Shown here in pieces: positions 18,589-27,410 of a stretch of DNA of 64,000 nt. Source of the DNA: JACCZR01 sp035296565. GTDB lineage: Bacteria > Actinomycetota > Thermoleophilia > Solirubrobacterales > Thermoleophilaceae. The position numbers were made by a program, and so were the translations under genes. The notes beneath the pieces were generated by a model. It saw nothing but the letters and a program-made list of their open reading frames with translations, made no database searches and had not been told where the DNA came from. Numbering within the stretch: the first letter of the stretch is position 1; each line of letters begins with the position of its first letter. Location: the NCBI GenBank assembly GCA_035296565.1, contig DATHAQ010000051.1, positions 8,404-72,403 on the forward strand, written 5' to 3'.

Positions 18589-18611
18589 CGAAAAATGCTC
18601 CGCGCGCTGAG
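18589..18611 (-). terminator. intrinsic terminator after obgE
   Basis: On the minus strand TGCTC (18611-18607) and GAGCA (18598-18594) can pair around an 8-base GC loop, followed at once by five T (18593-18589). It lies 55 bp beyond the obgE stop and would end the rplU-rpmA-obgE transcript before proB. The stem is short, so moderate confidence. Confidence 0.55.
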
Positions 18612-18665
18612 CAATTCTGCCAATGGCGTGCGGTCGCCCGATGGCCGAGGGGCCGGCGGCGGCGC

Positions 18666-19949
18666 TCAGCGCAGCGGGGCGCCCGGGTCCAGCTCGAAGA
18701 CGGTTCCGCCGATCTCCACGTCGTCGCCGGGCTCGAACCCCGCGGCCTGAAGCGCTTTGATCACGCCGATGCCGCGCAGGCGCTCCTCGAGGTAACGCAA
18801 CGCCTCCTCGTTGCCGAGATCGTGGCGGGCGAGCAGGCGCTCCACGCCCCTGCCGCTGACGCGGAACGCGCGCTCGCCGGTGCGCTCGACGCGGAAGCCG
18901 TCGTCGGAGCCCGGGCGGTAGACGCGGTGCTCGGCGTGCTCGGGCGCATCGGCCCGCGGCGCCTCGGGCACGCCGCGCAGCAGCGCCGCGCGCAGCTCAG
19001 GCAGGCCCTCTCCGGTGGCCGCCGAGGTGAGGAAGACCCCAGAGCCCACCCGCGAGCGCCAGCGCTCGGCGGCGGCCTCACCCTCCTCCTCGGGCACCAG
19101 GTCCGCCTTGGACAGGACCAGCAGCCGCGGCAGCGAGGCCAGGCCCCCGCCGTGCTCGCGCAGCTCCGCCTCCACCGTGGCGTGGTTGACGAAGGGGTCG
19201 CTCCCGTCGGCGGGGGCGAGGTCCACCACGTGCACCAGGAGCCGGCAACGCTCCACGTGGGCGAGGAACTCGTGGCCGAGCCCGGCGCCGGCGCTGGCGC
19301 CTTCTATCAGCCCCGGGATGTCGCCCAGCACCAGCTGGCGGTCGTCGGCCTCGATCGTGCCCAACACCGGCTCGAGGGTGGTGAAGGGGTAGTCGGCAAC
19401 CCGCGGCGCCGCGCGCGTCATCCGGGCCAGCAGCGACGACTTGCCAGCGTTGGGCAGCCCGACCAGCCCGGCGTCGGCCAGCAACTTCAGCCTCAGCTCG
19501 AGCCAGCCTTCCTCGCCGGGCAGGCCGTGCTCGGCAAAGCGCGGCGCCTGACGGACCGAGCCGGCGAAGCGCTTGTTGCCCTTGCCCCCCGGCCCGCCCC
19601 GGGCCACCACGGCGCGCTGGCCGGGGACGGTCAGGTCCCAGCGGGCCTCTCGCTCGGTGTCCTCGGCCACCGTGCCCGGCGGCACGGGCACCTCCAGGGT
19701 GGGCGCATTTGCCCCGTGGCGCTGGTTGCCCTCGCCGTGCCCGCCGCGCTTGGCCCGGAAATGGGCCCCGCGGCGGAAGGCCCCCAGGTCGCGTCGCGAC
19801 GCGTCGCAGACCAGCACGACGTCGCCGCCACGACCGCCGTCGCCGCCGTCGGGGCCGCCCTTGGGCACGTGGGCTTCGCGGCGAAAGGAGACCGAGCCGT
19901 CGCCGCCGGCTCCGCCCTGCACCCAGATCTTCGCCCTGTCGGCGAACAC
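18666..19949 (-). CDS. obgE: Obg GTPase (CgtA)
   Basis: Essential GTPase of large-subunit assembly and stringent response. 427 residues: glycine-rich Obg domain 1-157 (WVQGGAGGDGSVSFRREAHV), G domain 158-330 with GLPNAGKSSL (G1), TTLEP (G2), DIPGLIEGA (G3) and LSKADL (G4), and an OCT C-terminal domain about 350-427. The rplU-rpmA-obgE order is the classic one. Confidence 0.97.
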   Translation of the reverse strand: MFADRAKIWVQGGAGGDGSVSFRREAHVPKGGPDGGDGGRGGDVVLVCDASRRDLGAFRRGAHFRAKRGGHGEGNQRHGANAPTLEVPVPPGTVAEDTEREARWDLTVPGQRAVVARGGPGGKGNKRFAGSVRQAPRFAEHGLPGEEGWLELRLKLLADAGLVGLPNAGKSSLLARMTRAAPRVADYPFTTLEPVLGTIEADDRQLVLGDIPGLIEGASAGAGLGHEFLAHVERCRLLVHVVDLAPADGSDPFVNHATVEAELREHGGGLASLPRLLVLSKADLVPEEEGEAAAERWRSRVGSGVFLTSAATGEGLPELRAALLRGVPEAPRADAPEHAEHRVYRPGSDDGFRVERTGERAFRVSGRGVERLLARHDLGNEEALRYLEERLRGIGVIKALQAAGFEPGDDVEIGGTVFELDPGAPLR

Positions 19950-19970
19950 CGCCAGGACAGTATGGGCCTT

Positions 19971-20222
19971 CTACTGGTCTAGGACCGAGATCGTGCGCCC
20001 GCGGTGGCCCTCGGCGAACTCCACGACGCCCGCGCGCTTGGCGAAGATCGTGTGATCCCGGCCGAGGCCGGCGCCGTCGCCTGCCTTGAAGCGGGTGCCG
20101 CGCTGGCGCACGATGATCTCGCCGCCGTGCACGGTCTGTCCGGCGAAGACCTTCACGCCGAGGCGCTTGGCGTTGGAGTCGCGCCCGTTGCGGGAGGAGC
20201 CGAGCCCCTTCTTATGAGCCAT
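19971..20222 (-). CDS. rpmA: 50S ribosomal protein L27
   Basis: 83 residues, complete L27: MAHKKGLGSSRNGRDSNAKR at the N-terminus, which reaches the peptidyl-transferase centre, then GVKVFAGQTVHGGEIIVRQR. No N-terminal extension needing cleavage is present (the start is MAHKK). The ATG lies inside the last codons of rplU in another frame, giving translational coupling. Confidence 0.98.
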   Translation of the reverse strand: MAHKKGLGSSRNGRDSNAKRLGVKVFAGQTVHGGEIIVRQRGTRFKAGDGAGLGRDHTIFAKRAGVVEFAEGHRGRTISVLDQ

Positions 20223-20577
20223 CGGAGTCTTCCGTCTTGGCCGTCTTCTTCTTGGCCGGCTTGCGGGACAGCTTCTTGATCTCGCCGATCTCCAGACGGG
20301 TCAGCTCGGAGCGGTGGCCCTGGTGGCGCTTGTAATTGCTCTTGGGCTTGAACTTCAGCACCCGCACCTTCTCGCCCCGCTCGTGGCCGCTGACGGTGGC
20401 CTCGACCTTGACCTTCTCGAGCTCGTCGCCCTCGAAGACGGTGTTGTCCCCGTCGGCGAGCAGCAGCGGCTGGAGGGCGACCTTGGCTCCCTCGTCCTCG
20501 CGCATGCGGTCGACCACCAGGGAGTCCCCCGTCTCCACGCGGTACTGCTTGCCTCCGACCTTGACGATCGCGTACAT
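20212..20577 (-). CDS. rplU: 50S ribosomal protein L21 with basic tail
   Basis: 121 residues from ATG at 20577. The core MYAIVKVGGKQYRVETGDSL to KPKSNYKRHQGHR is the whole L21 family. The tail 100-121 (KKLSRKPAKKKTAKTEDSDGS) is a Lys-rich extension ending in acidic residues. It overlaps rpmA by 11 bases. A longer reading upstream to 20886 crosses the neighbouring frameshifted gene and is not credible. Confidence 0.97.
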   Translation of the reverse strand: MYAIVKVGGKQYRVETGDSLVVDRMREDEGAKVALQPLLLADGDNTVFEGDELEKVKVEATVSGHERGEKVRVLKFKPKSNYKRHQGHRSELTRLEIGEIKKLSRKPAKKKTAKTEDSDGS

Positions 20578-20605
20578 GAGTCGAGAGAGGCTAGCGACGC
20601 CGGCG

Positions 20606-21020
20606 CTACTTCGGTGCGTACCGGCGAGCGGCGAGGGCCAGGGCGGCCCAGCCGAAAATCTCGCCCGTCTCGATGGCCGGCTGGCTGCGCTCGACGGCGC
20701 CCCGGACGTGGACGGCTGCCAGCAGCCAGCTGCCCGCCTCCAGCCACCTGAAGTGCGCGCGGTGGCGGTCAGGATCGCGTGCCGCCTGAACTGCGGTGGC
20801 CGTTCACGCCCAGCGCGACCGCACCGAGGCAGCGGCCGAAGTACTTGCCGACGTTCGTCTCCCGCTCCTTGGGCCAGCGGAACCATTCGGCCCAGCGGAA
20901 CGGGTCGAGAAAGAGCGGCACGCCGAAGCCGGCCGTCAGGATGCCGCTTACTACGGCGAACCTGCGCGCGGCGACGAGGTCGTCGGCCGTCGACACGGGA
21001 TAATCCGCCTCAGCCGGCAT
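20606..21020 (-). pseudogene. conserved small membrane-type protein interrupted by a +1 frameshift
   Basis: The N-terminal part starts at 21020 (MPAEADYPVSTADDLVAARR) and reads well through a hydrophobic helix (FAVVSGILTAGFGVPLFLDP) to GKYFGRCLGAVALGV, then drifts and stops at 20769. One base further on, another frame continues smoothly with AARDPDRHRAHFRWLEAGSW, LLAAVHVRGAVERSQPAIE and GWAALALAARRY to a TAG at 20606. The total span of 415 bases is 138 codons plus one base, so one extra base near 20800 explains it. Restored length is about 137 residues. Family not recognised. It overlaps the RNase E/G stop by 11 bases. A sequencing indel or recent decay cannot be told apart here. Confidence 0.7.
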
Positions 21021-22833
21021 CGGCGGTCGACTTGCGGCGTCCCCGGCCGCCCCGGCGGCCGCGCCTGCGCCCCCGCCGGCCCGCGCCCTCGTCGGAGGCC
21101 GCCGGCGGCGGGTCCACCAGCTCGGCCTCGGCGGCCGAGCGGCCGACCTTCTCGATGCGCACCATGGTCTTCTCGCCGATGAGGCGTCCGGCGCCCTCGA
21201 CGGAGATCACGTAGCCGTCGAGCTTCGCCACCGCGTCGTCCTCGTTGTACATGTGGGGCTCCTCGATGCGAACGAGCACCTCCTCGCCCTCGCGGAACGG
21301 CAGGGCGCGCTCCTCCACGTCTGCGCGCTCGCCCTCCAGCAGCACCGCGAAGTGGTCGATCGGCAGCGCCTCGGAGCCCTCGAAGTGGAAGCGCTTGCCG
21401 GTGTCCTTCTCGATCTCGAGGATCGGCGCCTGCGGTCCGGAAACCAGCTCCGTCGAGACCTCGGGATGCACGGAGACCAGGAACGCCTCGGCGTCGGGAC
21501 GTTCGGCGGCCAGCTCGCGTAGCCGGCGCTCAACGTCGATGGCCACCGTCTCCTCGGAGAGGACCACGCCCTCGCCGTCGCAGGTGGGGCAGGTCTTCGT
21601 GAGGATCTCGCGTACGCCCTCGGTCACGTTCTGGCGGGTCATCTCCACCAGGCCCAGTGGCGAGATCTCCACCACGTAGGTCTTCGTGCGGTCCTCGTCG
21701 AGCGCCTTGCGCAGCTCCTTGAGCACCGCGTCGCGGTTGCGCGAGCGCGACATGTCGATGAAGTCGATGACGATGATCCCCCCGATGTCGCGCAGCCTCA
21801 GCTGCCGCACGCACTCGGCCGCAGCCTCGAGATTGGTCTTGACGATCGTGTCCTCCAGGCGCGCGCCCTTCCCGCGGCCGATGAACGAGCCCGAGTTGAC
21901 GTCGATCACCGTCATCGCCTCGGCGTAGTCGATGATCAGGTAGCCGCCGCTGGGCAGGTCCACCCGCCGGTTCAGCGTCGACTGGATCGCCTCCTCGGCG
22001 CCGAAGCGATCGAACAGCGGCTCGTCGCCCTTGTAGAGCTCCAGCCGGGGTAGCAGCTCGGGCGCAGTGCGCGTAAAGAAGGACTCGAGGCGGTGGTGCT
22101 GCTGGGGGTCGTCCACGATCGCCCGCTCGAACTGCCCGGAGAAGATGTCGCGAGCCACGCGAACCGACAGGTCGGCCTCCTGGAAGACCATGGCCGGGGC
22201 GGGCGTCTCCTCCGCGCGCTTGCACAGCACCTCGTGGAGCTTGTGCAGGTACTTGATCTCGCGCTCGAAGTCCTCGCGCTTGCCGCCCTGGGCGGCCGTT
22301 CGGATGATCGCCCCGCCTCCCTGGAGGTCGATCTTGGACGCGGCCTTGCGCAGGCGGTCGCGCTCCTTGTCCGACAAGCGGCGCGACACGCCAACGCCCT
22401 CGCCGTCGGGCACGTAGACCAGCAGCCGCCCGGCGATCGAGAGCTGCATCGAGAGACGCGGGCCCTTGGTCTTCAGCGGGTCCTTGACCGCCTGGACGAG
22501 CACCTCCTGGCCGGGCTTGAGCAGCTCGGTGATCTGCTTGCCCTTCCCGCGGCCGCCGCGACCGCGGCGGGCCACCTCGACACCGGGGATGACGACGTCG
22601 TCGGCGTGCAGGAAGCCGTTCTTCTCCAGGCCGATGTCCACGAACGCGGCCTCCAAGCCGCCCAGGACGTTGTCGACCTTGCCTTTGTAGATGTTTCCGA
22701 CGATCGAGCGCGAGCCGCGGCGCTCGACGTAGAGCTCAGCGACGCGAGCGTCTGACTTGCGTCCACCCTCCGTTTCCAGGATGGCTACGCGTGTTTCGCC
22801 AGGGTCGCCCGTGACGAGCAGTTGCTTCTTCAA
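21010..22833 (-). CDS. ribonuclease E/G
   Basis: Endoribonuclease for rRNA processing and mRNA decay. 607 residues from a TTG start (GAGAGGAA precedes it by about 10 bases). S1-like domain about 35-125 (GSRSIVGNIYKGKVDNVLGG), catalytic DNase I-like domain with metal Asp residues in TVIDVNSGSFIG and IIVIDFIDM, the zinc-link CPTCDGEG, and an extra C-terminal region about 500-580 that looks like a TRAM/S1-like barrel (GEEVLVRIEEPHMYNEDDAV). The end is Arg/Gly-rich (GRRGRRRGRRGGRGRR). It lies downstream of the rod-shape cluster on the same strand. Confidence 0.95.
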   Translation of the reverse strand: MKKQLLVTGDPGETRVAILETEGGRKSDARVAELYVERRGSRSIVGNIYKGKVDNVLGGLEAAFVDIGLEKNGFLHADDVVIPGVEVARRGRGGRGKGKQITELLKPGQEVLVQAVKDPLKTKGPRLSMQLSIAGRLLVYVPDGEGVGVSRRLSDKERDRLRKAASKIDLQGGGAIIRTAAQGGKREDFEREIKYLHKLHEVLCKRAEETPAPAMVFQEADLSVRVARDIFSGQFERAIVDDPQQHHRLESFFTRTAPELLPRLELYKGDEPLFDRFGAEEAIQSTLNRRVDLPSGGYLIIDYAEAMTVIDVNSGSFIGRGKGARLEDTIVKTNLEAAAECVRQLRLRDIGGIIVIDFIDMSRSRNRDAVLKELRKALDEDRTKTYVVEISPLGLVEMTRQNVTEGVREILTKTCPTCDGEGVVLSEETVAIDVERRLRELAAERPDAEAFLVSVHPEVSTELVSGPQAPILEIEKDTGKRFHFEGSEALPIDHFAVLLEGERADVEERALPFREGEEVLVRIEEPHMYNEDDAVAKLDGYVISVEGAGRLIGEKTMVRIEKVGRSAAEAELVDPPPAASDEGAGRRGRRRGRRGGRGRRKSTADAG

Positions 22834-22848
22834 GGTTCTTGGTTCCTC

Positions 22849-24051
22849 TCATAGGGCTAGGTCCCTGCCCTTGCCGGATGCAGCGTCGCGCGCCTGCGCG
22901 TGTATCGACTGCAGAAGGCCGAGGGCCAGGAAGGTCACGATCACCGACGAGCCGCCGTAAGAGATGAGCGGCAATGTGATTCCGGTGATGGGCATGATCC
23001 CGATGGTCATACCGACGTTAACGAAGAGCTGGAACATGAACATGGCAGTGATCCCCCCGGCCAGGATCGTGCCGTAGAGGTTCTTAGCCATGGTCAGTAT
23101 CCGCAGCGCCCTCCATATCAGGAGGGCGAACAGGGACAGCACTATGGCCGCCCCCGCGAAGCCGAACTCCTCGCCCACCACGCTGAACACGAAGTCGGTG
23201 TGGTGCTCCGGGAGGAAGTCGAGCTTGGTCTGGGTCGCCAGGTCGCCGCGGCCGGTCTTGCCTCCCGAGCCGATCGCCGTCAGCGACTGGTTGACCTGAT
23301 AGCCCTCCTCGCGCGGGTTCTCCGTGGGGTCGAGGAAGGCCGTGAGACGGTCCATCTGGTACGGCTTGAGCACTTCGACGCCGACCGCCGGCGCGGCCAC
23401 CAACACGAGGACGATCGCCCCGGCGGCGAGGCCGCCGAGAGCGGCGAAGTGGGTCCACTTGGTGCCCGCCACGAACAGGCAGGCGGTCACGATGGCGAGA
23501 TAGACGAGCCCCGAGCCGAGGTCGGGCTGGGCGATGACGAGCATCGCCGGCAAGACCGCCATGAGGACGGCACGGCTGGTGGTGTCGCGGTCGCCGAGGC
23601 GCCGCACGCGGTCGACCAGGAAGGCCGACAGCGCGAGGATCAGCAGCAGCTTGCCGACCTCCGAGGCCTGGAAGCTGAAGAAGCCGAACTCGATCGAGCG
23701 CTGCGACCCGCGGGCCGACGCGCCCACCGCCATGACGAGCAGGATCGAGCCGATCATGACCACGTATATCCCGGCCTTCCACTCGCGGAAGCGCGAGTAG
23801 TCGACGCGCGACAGGATCAGCATGAGCACGATCCCCACGCCGAAGTAGGCCGCCTGGCGGGTCAGGAAGTAGTAGGGGCTCCCGTCGATGTCGCCCGTGG
23901 TGGCGGTGGCGATCGTGTACAGGCTGCACGCGACCAGGCCCAGCGTGGCGAGGAGCAGCAGCGGGTCGAGCCGGAAGGCCGGCACGCGCGGCTCCTCGCG
24001 GAAGTCGCGGACCCCGGTTCCGTAGGGAGATGCCTGCACTGAGGTCGGCAC
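22849..24051 (-). CDS. rodA: RodA peptidoglycan polymerase (SEDS)
   Basis: Glycosyltransferase of the elongasome, paired with PBP2. 400 residues with about ten membrane helices. SEDS hallmarks are QPDLGSGLVYLAI (catalytic Asp region), YQVNQSLTAIGSGG, LPEHHTDFVFSVVGEEFGFAG and the C-terminal LPLISYGGSSVIVTFLALGL. The start is GTG at 24051, one base from the mrdA stop, so the two are coupled. Confidence 0.96.
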   Translation of the reverse strand: MPTSVQASPYGTGVRDFREEPRVPAFRLDPLLLLATLGLVACSLYTIATATTGDIDGSPYYFLTRQAAYFGVGIVLMLILSRVDYSRFREWKAGIYVVMIGSILLVMAVGASARGSQRSIEFGFFSFQASEVGKLLLILALSAFLVDRVRRLGDRDTTSRAVLMAVLPAMLVIAQPDLGSGLVYLAIVTACLFVAGTKWTHFAALGGLAAGAIVLVLVAAPAVGVEVLKPYQMDRLTAFLDPTENPREEGYQVNQSLTAIGSGGKTGRGDLATQTKLDFLPEHHTDFVFSVVGEEFGFAGAAIVLSLFALLIWRALRILTMAKNLYGTILAGGITAMFMFQLFVNVGMTIGIMPITGITLPLISYGGSSVIVTFLALGLLQSIHAQARDAASGKGRDLAL

Positions 24052-24052
24052 G

Positions 24053-25921
24053 TTAATACGCTTTACCGCTGCCGACCTGCTTCTTGGCGTCGCCCTTCAC
24101 GTTGAAGACCTCGGCGAGGATCTTGCGGGCGGCCGGCGCGGCGGTGTCGGCACCGAAGCCCCCGGCCTCGAACGTCACCGCAACCACGTACTTGGGGTTG
24201 GGGAACGGCGCCAGGGCCACGTACCAGGACTGGTCGGCGCGCCCGGCGCCCTTCTCCGCGGTACCGGTCTTGCCCGCCACCGGGATGGGGAACCCCTTGA
24301 ACACCGGCTCCGAGGTGCCGCCGGGCGCGCTCGCGGCGCCGCGCAGACCCTCCAGGATCGCCTGGCGGTACTCAGGCTTGATCTTGACCCGGCGCGGTGA
24401 GGGGCTCTCGAGCTGCTGCAGCGCGCGGCCGCCGGCGTCCTCGATGCGCAGGCCCAGACGCGGGCGCAGCACCTTGCCCCCGTTGGCCACCGTCGAGTAG
24501 GCCACGGCCATCTGGAGCGGATCGGCGGCGAGGTCGCCTTGTCCCACCGACAGGTTGATGTTGTCCCCGACCGACCAGGGACGGTCGGTCAGCTTCTTCT
24601 TGAACAGCTTGTTGCGCCACTTGGGGGTGGGCAGGAACCCGGGCGTCTCGGCCGGCAGGTCGATCCCGGTCGGCCGCCCGATGCCGAGCTTGTGCGCCCA
24701 GCGCTGGATCAGCAGGCCGTCGCCGGTGCCGTTGGCATCGCGGCCGATCAGGTAGTAGAAGACGTCGCTCGAGACGGTGAGCGCCTGGCGCAGCGCCACC
24801 GCGCCGTGCGCGGCGCCACCGGCGTTCTTGAAGGTCACGCCGCCCACCTGGATCGAGCCCCCGTCGTACTGGACGGTCTCGGGGGTGATGATCCCGCCCT
24901 GCAGGCCGGCCACCGAGGTGATCAGCTTGAAGGTGGAGCCCGTGGGGTAGCCGCCCTGGATCGCGCGGTTGAACAGCGGCTTGCCGAGCTCCTCCGAGGA
25001 CAGGCGCTTGAAGTCGCGCGCGCGGATCACCTTGGAGAACAGGTTGGGGTCGAAGGAAGGGGTCGAGCCCAGCGCCACCACGCCGCCGCTTCGCACGTTC
25101 ATCACCGCAAACGCCCCCCTGGCGCCGCCGAGGGCCTCCTGCCCGACCTTCTGAACGCCCAGGTCCATCCCCAGGCGCAACTGGCGGCCCTGTACCGGGG
25201 GGCGGACCGCCAGCTCGCCCTTGAGGTTGCCCAGGGCATCGACCTGCACTCGCGAGGCGCCGTTCTTCCCGCGCAGGAAGCGGTCGTACTGGTACTCGAT
25301 GCCCGACTGGCCCACGCGGTCGCCGAGGCCCACCCCACGGTAGCGCTGGTCCTTGAGCTGCTCCTTGGTGATCTCGCCGACGGTGCCGAACAGGTGCGCC
25401 CCGATCTGATGGTGGGGGTACTGACGCAGGAACACGCGCTCGACGGTCACGCCGGGGAACTCCTTCTGGCGCTCGAGCAGATAGGCCACAACGTCCGGCT
25501 TGACGTCCTGCTTGACGGTCGCGGCCGAGTAGGGCAGCGCCTTGAGCTGGTCGGAGACGCTGCGGTCTATGCGTCCCGCGCTCGCGCCGACCAGACGCCC
25601 GAGGCGCCGGTAGAGCCCCATCCGCTGCGCGCGGTCATCGGGCAGCTTGCCCGGGGTGACCTTCACGGCCAGGCCCGTGCGGTTGTCCACCAGCACGCGG
25701 CCATCGCGGTCGACCACCTCGCCGCGCGGGGCCTGAACCTTGATCTCGCGCACCCGGTTGTCGTTGGCCTTGGCCTCGTACTGGTCGCCCGAGAGCACCT
25801 GCAGGTACCAGAGGCGGAAGAAGATAACCCCGAAGGCGACGAGGGCGATGCCGCCGATCAGGGCGATGCGGAAGGCCAGCTGGGGCGTGAGCGAGCGTCG
25901 GTTCTCTCCGTCGAGGTACAC
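24053..25921 (-). CDS. mrdA: penicillin-binding protein 2 (transpeptidase)
   Basis: Class B PBP that crosslinks peptidoglycan during side-wall growth. 622 residues: cytoplasmic tail, one membrane helix about 18-42, a dimerisation region (VREIKVQAPRGEVVDRDGRV), and the transpeptidase domain with active-site STFK near Ser329 (GGYPTGSTFKL), SDV (TVSSDVFYYL) and the KTG motif (VAGKTGTAEKG). It is followed at once by rodA and preceded by mreD, the standard mreBCD-mrdA-rodA order. Confidence 0.97.
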   Translation of the reverse strand: MYLDGENRRSLTPQLAFRIALIGGIALVAFGVIFFRLWYLQVLSGDQYEAKANDNRVREIKVQAPRGEVVDRDGRVLVDNRTGLAVKVTPGKLPDDRAQRMGLYRRLGRLVGASAGRIDRSVSDQLKALPYSAATVKQDVKPDVVAYLLERQKEFPGVTVERVFLRQYPHHQIGAHLFGTVGEITKEQLKDQRYRGVGLGDRVGQSGIEYQYDRFLRGKNGASRVQVDALGNLKGELAVRPPVQGRQLRLGMDLGVQKVGQEALGGARGAFAVMNVRSGGVVALGSTPSFDPNLFSKVIRARDFKRLSSEELGKPLFNRAIQGGYPTGSTFKLITSVAGLQGGIITPETVQYDGGSIQVGGVTFKNAGGAAHGAVALRQALTVSSDVFYYLIGRDANGTGDGLLIQRWAHKLGIGRPTGIDLPAETPGFLPTPKWRNKLFKKKLTDRPWSVGDNINLSVGQGDLAADPLQMAVAYSTVANGGKVLRPRLGLRIEDAGGRALQQLESPSPRRVKIKPEYRQAILEGLRGAASAPGGTSEPVFKGFPIPVAGKTGTAEKGAGRADQSWYVALAPFPNPKYVVAVTFEAGGFGADTAAPAARKILAEVFNVKGDAKKQVGSGKAY

Positions 25922-25923
25922 GC

Positions 25924-26505
25924 TCAGACCTCCATGCCGCGGAGGCCGAGCGGGCCGCTCTCGCGCGGGCGCTGCCGGCGCCGCCGCCGCTCGAGCGGAT
26001 CGACCGCCAGGACGGGACGGATGACGCGGCGCACCAGCCCGAACACGGGCAGCGCGACAAGCGTGTCGAGCAGCACGGTCACGACCATTTCACGGAAGAC
26101 GAGCCCGCTCACCTTGGCGGCGCCCACGTCGAGCATGAACGAGACAGCGCCGAAAGCAAGCACCCAGCCCGCCGTGGCGGCCGCTCCGACCGGGATGGGC
26201 AGCAGGCCGTGGGAGGGGTCGCGCAGCTCGCGGAAGCGGCCCACCCCGTATCCCACCGCGCAGAGGACCAGCGACGAGGCGCCCATGGTCTGCCCGGCGA
26301 GCAGGTCGAGCAGAAGGCCGGCGCCGAAGCCGGTCGCCGCGCCGGACACGCTGCCGGCGTAGTACGCGACGCCGGCCACCACGAGGGGCACGAAGTCGAG
26401 GTGGCCGCCGAGGATGCGCATCTGGCCCAGCCCCGAGAGCTGAACGATCACGGCGGCCAGCAGCAGGCCCCCGACGCGCAGGAATGCTCCGGGCGTGGGG
26501 ATCAT
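25924..26505 (-). CDS. mreD: rod-shape protein MreD
   Basis: Small multi-pass membrane protein of the elongasome, 193 residues with about five or six hydrophobic helices (VGGLLLAAVIVQLSGLGQM, AAATGFGAGLLLDLLAGQ). MreD sequences are poorly conserved; position between mreC (4-base overlap) and mrdA (2-bp gap) makes the call. The C-terminus is Arg-rich and cytoplasmic. Confidence 0.93.
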   Translation of the reverse strand: MIPTPGAFLRVGGLLLAAVIVQLSGLGQMRILGGHLDFVPLVVAGVAYYAGSVSGAATGFGAGLLLDLLAGQTMGASSLVLCAVGYGVGRFRELRDPSHGLLPIPVGAAATAGWVLAFGAVSFMLDVGAAKVSGLVFREMVVTVLLDTLVALPVFGLVRRVIRPVLAVDPLERRRRRQRPRESGPLGLRGMEV

Positions 26506-27380
26506 GGAGTGGGCACCTGGGCCTGGGTGCCGGGGCGCTGGGTGAGCACCTGCACGAAGTCGAGTCGGCGCAGGTCGGCGAAGGGCTTGATGTGGACCCG
26601 CTGGTAGAGCTCGACCTCGTCGAGGTCCACCCGCGAGACCCGGCCGACCGGGATGCCGCGCGGGAAGATCGAGTGAACCTGGTCGGAGGCGAAGCCCGAG
26701 GTGACCACCGTGCTCTTCTCGCGCAGGCGGCGGCCCTTCTGGACGAAATCGAGCAGGAGGTCGTCGGGCTTGCCCACCTCCGGCTTGATGATCCCGTTGG
26801 CGCCGTTGGGCACCACCTGGGCCGAGACCGCGCTGGAGGAGTCGGTGATCAACGTGACCTGCGCGCTCCCGCCGGACACGCGGGTGACCTTGCCCGCCAG
26901 GCCGCCGGCCGCGATCACCGGCTGATCGACGCGGATGCCGTCACCGCGGCCCTTGTTGATCCTGATCGTCGAGTACCAGACCGTCGGTGAGCGGGTGATC
27001 ACCCGCGCCGCCACGGGATTGGTCCCCTCGGGGAAGCCGTCGGTGCGCCGCAGGCCCACCAGGCCGCGCAGCTGGTCGGCGTCGCGGCGCGCGGTCTCAC
27101 GGGCGGCCAGCTCCTTGCGCAGGCTCGCGACCTCGTCGCGCAGCTGCTCGTTGTCCCCCTTGGCGTCGAAGGTGTCGCCCAGCCAGCCGAAGAGGTCGCG
27201 CACGGGCTTCAGCGCTCGGTTGGCGCCGTTCTCGATCGGCGAGACCACGTCCTGCGCGCCCTGCTGGATCGAGCCCAGGGGCCCACCGCCCCCGAAGGAC
27301 ACCGTGATCAGCACCATGGCCGCCGCCACGAAGGCGATCAGCACCGCCCGCCGGCGGCGGATTGTCTTGCGATCGAACAT
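26502..27380 (-). CDS. mreC: rod-shape protein MreC
   Basis: Bitopic scaffold that activates PBP2-RodA. 292 residues: N-terminal Arg stretch, a membrane helix 12-30, a coiled coil about 65-98 (NEQLRDEVASLRKELAARET) and a beta-rich extracytoplasmic domain (VRVDQPVIAAGGLAGKVTRV-like block, then VVTSGFASDQVHSIFPRGIP). It is followed by mreD with a 4-base overlap and preceded by mreB at 30 bp. Confidence 0.96.
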   Translation of the reverse strand: MFDRKTIRRRRAVLIAFVAAAMVLITVSFGGGGPLGSIQQGAQDVVSPIENGANRALKPVRDLFGWLGDTFDAKGDNEQLRDEVASLRKELAARETARRDADQLRGLVGLRRTDGFPEGTNPVAARVITRSPTVWYSTIRINKGRGDGIRVDQPVIAAGGLAGKVTRVSGGSAQVTLITDSSSAVSAQVVPNGANGIIKPEVGKPDDLLLDFVQKGRRLREKSTVVTSGFASDQVHSIFPRGIPVGRVSRVDLDEVELYQRVHIKPFADLRRLDFVQVLTQRPGTQAQVPTP

Positions 27381-27410
27381 CAGCCCCGGGAACCTCCAGG
27401 GGGCGCCGCG

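Noticed and set aside
17970..19982. 670-codon plus-strand frame across proB and obgE
   Set aside because: Antisense shadow of two conserved genes in high-GC DNA.
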